Below, in pieces: positions 39,001 to 45,000 of a stretch of 64,000 bases of DNA. The first letter of the stretch is position 1; each line of letters begins with the position of its first letter. The stretch spans positions 5,846,445 to 5,910,444 of the forward strand of contig ML681964.1 of the NCBI GenBank assembly GCA_007922195.1. Direction: 5' to 3'. The position numbers and the translations under genes are program-made. The notes under the pieces were generated by a model that saw nothing but the letters and a program-made list of their open reading frames with translations, did not search any database and was not told where the DNA came from. This DNA is from Podocnemis expansa (Eukaryota; Chordata; Testudines; Podocnemididae).

Positions 39001-42000
39001 TCCAAATATATTAAAGGAACTGATAAATGAAATTTCAAGCCTATTAGGCAGGATTTTTAATGAATCTGTAAATTCGGGGGCTATACTGAATGACTAGAGA
39101 ACAGCAAACATAGTTCCTGTTTTTAAAAATGGGGGGAAAAGCAACTGGGGCAATTATAGAGCCGTCAGTTTGACCTCAGTAGTATGGAGGGTGTTGGGAA
39201 AATTTTTGAAAGAGACGTACTCAAGGATATCAAGGGTAATGGTAATAGAGACAAAATATAGTGCTGTTTTACAGAAGGTAGATTGGTGCCAGACCAACCT
39301 GATCTTTTTAAAGCAGATAATAGATTATTTTGACAAAGGGAATGCAGTGGATCTAATTTACCTAGATTTCACTAAGGCATTTGATACAGTTCCACTTGAT
39401 ACAGAATTATTAACTTATTTGGGAAAAAATGGTGATTAGTGAAGGGGAGACTACAATGGATAATGCTGAAAGGCGAACTGTCAGGTTGGCAGGAGGTTAC
39501 TAGGGGAATTCCTCAGGGATTGGTCTGGGGTTGAGTCTTATTATTACTGACCTTGGCACAAAAAATGGACTTGTGCTAATAAAGTTTTCAGATGAAACAA
39601 AGATGTAAAGTATTCAAATCATTATTTGAAGACTTCCATAACTCAGGGGTAGGTGAAGTTTTGTGGCCTTCATTTTGTGTTGCTAATAAAGAGAAACACT
39701 GAAGTACAATAAGATCTGGATGGCTGTAAACTGGAGTAATAGAAAGAGGGTGAAATTTAATAGTGGAAATTGCAAGGTCTTGCATTTAGGGACTAATAAG
39801 AACTTTTGCTATAAGCCAGGGATATACCAGTTGGAAGTGACAGAGGAAGAGATGATGTTGGTTGATTACAAGATGACTGTGAACCAACAATGTGATGCGG
39901 TTTTGAAAAAAGCTAATACAATCTTAGAGTGCATCAGGTGAGGTATTTCCACTAGGGATAGGGAGGGATTAGTACTGTTATACAATGCATTAGTCAGACC
40001 TCATCTGGACTCCTGTGTCCATTTCTGTTCCGAAGCAGGGGAGATTTAGGTTAGCTATTAGCACAAATGTTCAAATGATAAGGAGAGTTACATTCTGCAA
40101 CTGGTTTCCAAGGACAGTTCTGCAAACTGCAACAGGGGCAGAAAAGCACTGTTAGATTGATCTGAGGAGTGGAAAGCCTGATTTATGAGAGGAGCCTCAA
40201 AGAGCTTGGCTGCTTTACCCAAACCAAAAGAAGGTGGAGAGTAGATATGACTGCTCTCTATAAATACATCAGTGGGATAAATGCCAGAGAGGGAAAAGAG
40301 TTCAGCACTAGAGTGGACAGATATAAACAGGACATTGGGAAGTTTAGACTTGATATTAGATGAAAGTTTCTAACCATCAGAGGAGTGAAATTCTGGAACA
40401 GATTTCCAAGAGGAGCAAGGAACCCAGCTGGCTGAACATGATAAGTTTATGGAAGGGATGGTTTGATAGTACAGCCTAATATGGCAATTCATGACCTTTG
40501 ACTACCAGCAGCAAATATGCCCAGTGACCTGTGATGGGATGTTAGAGTGGGTGGGTTCTGCATTACTACAGAGAATCCCTTCTTGGTGTCTGGCTGGTAC
40601 ATCTTGCCCACATGCTCAGGGTTTAAGTGATTGCTGTATTTGGGCTTGGGGAGGAATTTTCCCCTGGGGCGGATTGGGATAGGTCCTTGGGCGCTTGTGC
40701 CTTTTTCTGCAGCATGGGGCATGGGTTATTTGCTGGTGGATTCTCTGTACCCTAAAGTCTTTAAATCATCATTTGAGGAATTCAGTAAACTCGGGTGAGT
40801 GAAGTTTGGTGGCTTCCATTTTGGAGGAGGTCAGGCTAAATGAACATATTGGTTCCTTCTGACCTTAGAGTCTATGAGATGATCATAATGGTCCCTTCTG
40901 GCCTTGAAGTCTATGTTTTGTGTTCTAAAAGCTTTCCATTTTTCTTAGCTGAAAGACCCAAGTATACATTTGATTTCTCAGAAGAAGAGGAGGAGGATGC
41001 TGATGATGATGATACCACCAACAATGATTTAGATGAACTAAAAGTAAAAGCATCACCAGTCACAAATGACAGAGAGGATGAGTTTGTTCCATCAGACAGC
41101 TTAGATAAAGATGAATATGACTTTTCCCCAGTCAAATCAAAACCTTCCCCAGAGTAAGTATGGTAACCAAATAGTTACTTAAATTATTCTTTAATTTAAG
41201 ATAACTTTTTAGAGCCAATGATTTTGGCCCATCTCCAATCAGAAACATAGAGAGCATGTTAGGGACAGTTTGGCAATGGATTAAAATATTAATAATATGC
41301 CTGCACACTATGAGCATATTAGAGGCTTTATTATACCATTTTAGGGAGGGGTGGAGATTATCATTTGAGTGGGTGAGTGAAGCATAATGTGTTAGGGATA
41401 CGTCCTGATCCCTTTGGAAGTTTGGACCATACAGTCCTGCTTTGGAACCTAGAACTATCCTAACCATATTGTCATCCAGACAGCTTAAATAACATCTGCA
41501 GCCTCCATCCAAGCAGGGTAGAGATCCTGTACTGGTGGATTAGAGTGCAGGGTAGAGGTTCTTTTTTCAGTGCACCTATGCAGAAGCAAACATAGTTTGG
41601 CTCAGTAGCTTTCAAGTGTTGGAGTTGCTGCTTGCCCATTTGTGTTGATAAGTGTCCTCTGCTTCTCATGATGCCCCATCTCAGTTTCAGTCTACAAAAT
41701 TGACTGACAGAAATAGCAAAACTGAAATTCTTTAGTAATGGCAAGTGGCCAAAAAGTTTGGCTAAGAAATAATTAGATAGGATAGATTTTTGCAAACAGG
41801 TAGCAAAAATACTATATATTTTGCAATGCTAGTTTAAACTCTGAAGTGTACTGTACAGTGCATATATAATTTTATGTACACAGTGCAATGCATATAGTTT
41901 CTTTTTCATATTTTTTTTAAGTAGAAAAACATCTCAAGACAAGAAGAATCAAGATTTTGGAAATCTTTTCTCATTTCCATCTTATTCTCGGAAAACAGAT

Positions 42001-45000
42001 GATGGTATGTCTACTCACCCTGCACTCAGACTTTGAAATTTTTTTGATTAGATTTGGTCAAAGCATTAAAATGCTTAGATATACAGGTAAGGTAATGTTG
42101 TTAATTATTATTATTTTAAAGCATACACCAGAAGTTTTGTATTTGTGGGATTATCACAGATAAAAACAAATCATAGTGTCCTTATAGGACAGGGGTGGCC
42201 AAACTTATGGAACTCAAGAGCCGTACAAGTTGATTATTAAACCTTTGAGAGCCACACTAAGGCATATAGCCACATACTTTTACCTACTCGAAAATTACTA
42301 AGTTTAAAATTCATTGCACACCTTAATTTTATCATAAAAAGAGGACAAATATTGATCCTGCTAATGTCAAATTCTAATAATTACTTAAGGTTACCATGAA
42401 AATTAGGCCTATACAGTAAAAACTTAGCTGTTGCTCGATGTAGAAGACAGCAGGCTAGTGGCGAGTTTTTTAAAATCCCGACCATGCCGTACTTCTCTCC
42501 GCCATCCCCGAACATGCTGCGCTTCTCCTGCTGTCCCGACCCCCTCCTGAATTCGTAGGCTGGGGCTGCTTTCCTAAATTGATTTGCTGACGTTCTTCCA
42601 GGAGCCATAATTTCTCATTCAAAAGCCACATGTGACTCCTGAGCCATAGTTTGGCCATTCCTGTTATAGGATCTCTGGAATGTCATATGTACATGCTTAT
42701 ATCATATCCTGATTTTTCTGCTGTGTTTAGATGCAACAAAATTGGACAGTGATGAAGAGGATTCTACTCCAGTTTTCTCATCCTCCTTTACCATGAAACA
42801 AACAGAGAAAATTCCAAGTAAAACAGCAGCTGCTAAAAAAGGTAAATGGAATTGTAGTAACCCAACCTGTTTGTTTAAGGCTTAGTTCTCCTACATAACA
42901 TTACCTCTGCATATTGCCATACTAGGAGTTCCTTTCCTTTGACCCAGTGATGTGGAAAAGAAGGTACAAACCCCTTCCAGATCTGTAATGAGCTTAGCCT
43001 CTTTCTCTTCACTGGCCATTGTGATCATATGACCTGAGTGAAACTACAGGTCTATCTTGGATGGCCTTAAGTGGCGCCTTTAAACAAAAGTTTAGATTCC
43101 AAGGTGCTTATAGTTTGAAGCTGTCTTCTCCAGGGGGTTGAGCTAATCTAAAGGCTCAGGGCACCTCTTCAATCTTCTGTGACTGTCCTGAGGAGAAATA
43201 AAAGAGTGAGGACAGAGGAGGAATCACTAAGATTCTTCGAATCTGGTAGGGAGTTGGCGATCAAGGTTGGTTTCAGTTAGTGTAGCAGAAGCTTTGGGAG
43301 TCCTCTGTTTGTTCCAGTGGGGATTTTAGAACTGCCCTCTCAGAAGGCCTTTGTGTGCACTGCAGAGAGAACTATGTAGGAACAGTTCATCCAGTCCATG
43401 TGCAGAGTAGTCATCAGCTGGATGTTGTTGGTGTAAGAGTTTATTGGAGTGGTTAACCGGATCCAGGACTCATGAGGGAATTCAACTTTCAGTCATGGTT
43501 CTGAAGGGAAACGGAGGGACAAAGCTACTGCTCCCTCTGGGCAACCCTCAAATGCTGGCATTTGGGGCTCTGCTTCCTATTTTCATTTTGAACTGTGCTC
43601 CCACAGACTGTTTCTTCTCCTGGGCAAATTCCTTCCATATGGGTTCCACACATGGGGTATAGGCCTGTGGACCACTGGCACAGTGAGAGGGGATTTTTTT
43701 TTAAGGGTAAGAGGCTTAGACCTGACTTTAGCAAAACAGTTATAAGTGAATTCTTAAGTGCTTTGCTAGCTCTTGACTTAGTGAATGAGATAGTTGTTTT
43801 TCTTACCACTCACATTAACTTGAAATGGTGAAAATGCGGTTCTCTGCCACATGGTGTTTGCACTTCTTGGTCCTTGCCTCTCAGTCACTGCAGAACTCTG
43901 CCCCTCTTGACCTTTCTGCTCATCTCTTTCCCTTTATTTTCCTTCCTCTGTCCAGCTGATCTGTCCTTTTATGGCACTGGCCTCTGTACCTAGCCACATC
44001 TCTGTCACTCCCAATGGTTTCTCAGTGTCTCCTTCTCCTCCTCCTTTTTCATATCCTTCCTCAAACAGAAAAATGTTTCTCTCCTGTGCTGTTCACTAAA
44101 TTACGATGTTCTATCTTTTACTGCTATTATCTTATCCTTCTTCCCCAAATCTTTGACTTGTTAGCCCTTTGTTGCATCATATCTGTTAGTACATATAAAC
44201 TTTTCACACCAGCAAATATCAGTTTTTACATCATATTTTATAAATGTTCATACTTGATAGATAATAACTATGATTAATTTATTATCTAAGTCTAGAACAA
44301 TAAAACTGAACATTAAAAGAAAAATGTCAGTTCTAATAGAATAGTCTTCCATTCTGAGTTTAACATTCTTGGCTTCCAAACTGTGGAAAAGAAATAAGCA
44401 TACTTGAAAAATTGCTACACATAGATGCAGATAATTTAACTTTGTTGAAATTGAAGTGATGTGTTGTCATTAAAAACAAGTACCCACTTTTAGACTCTAA
44501 AACAAAGCTGCGTTTGAGTTATGTGAGCACAAAACAACTGTTGTAACTAAATCATTTCAGTTTTTGAATTCCAGTTCCTCATTAATGCAACTAATTTCAC
44601 ACATGACAAAAAATTCAACTTCAGTTGATGCAACACATAGAAAGCTTCATTCTGAGTATAAAGGGAATCATTTCCCCAAATATAGAAGGCTCTTCTTGCC
44701 TATTCATTTGCTAAGCAAATTGAGTAGGCATGGTAATTTTGCTATAAGCAGTGTCTAGTAACTTCTTATATAACTACAAGATATATTAACTTAAGATGTG
44801 AAATCAACATCTTTGGTATTTCTAATTCTGTGAACAGCAAAACCAGCTTCAGACACACCCCCTAAACCTAAAAGATCTCCAAAGAGGAAGAAGATGGAAA
44901 TTATAAACTCTGATTCAGATTCAGAATTTGGCATTCCAAAGAAGACTGCACCACCCAAAGGTAAAGATCTTGGTGTGCTGCATTTTTAGAGTTATTACAT

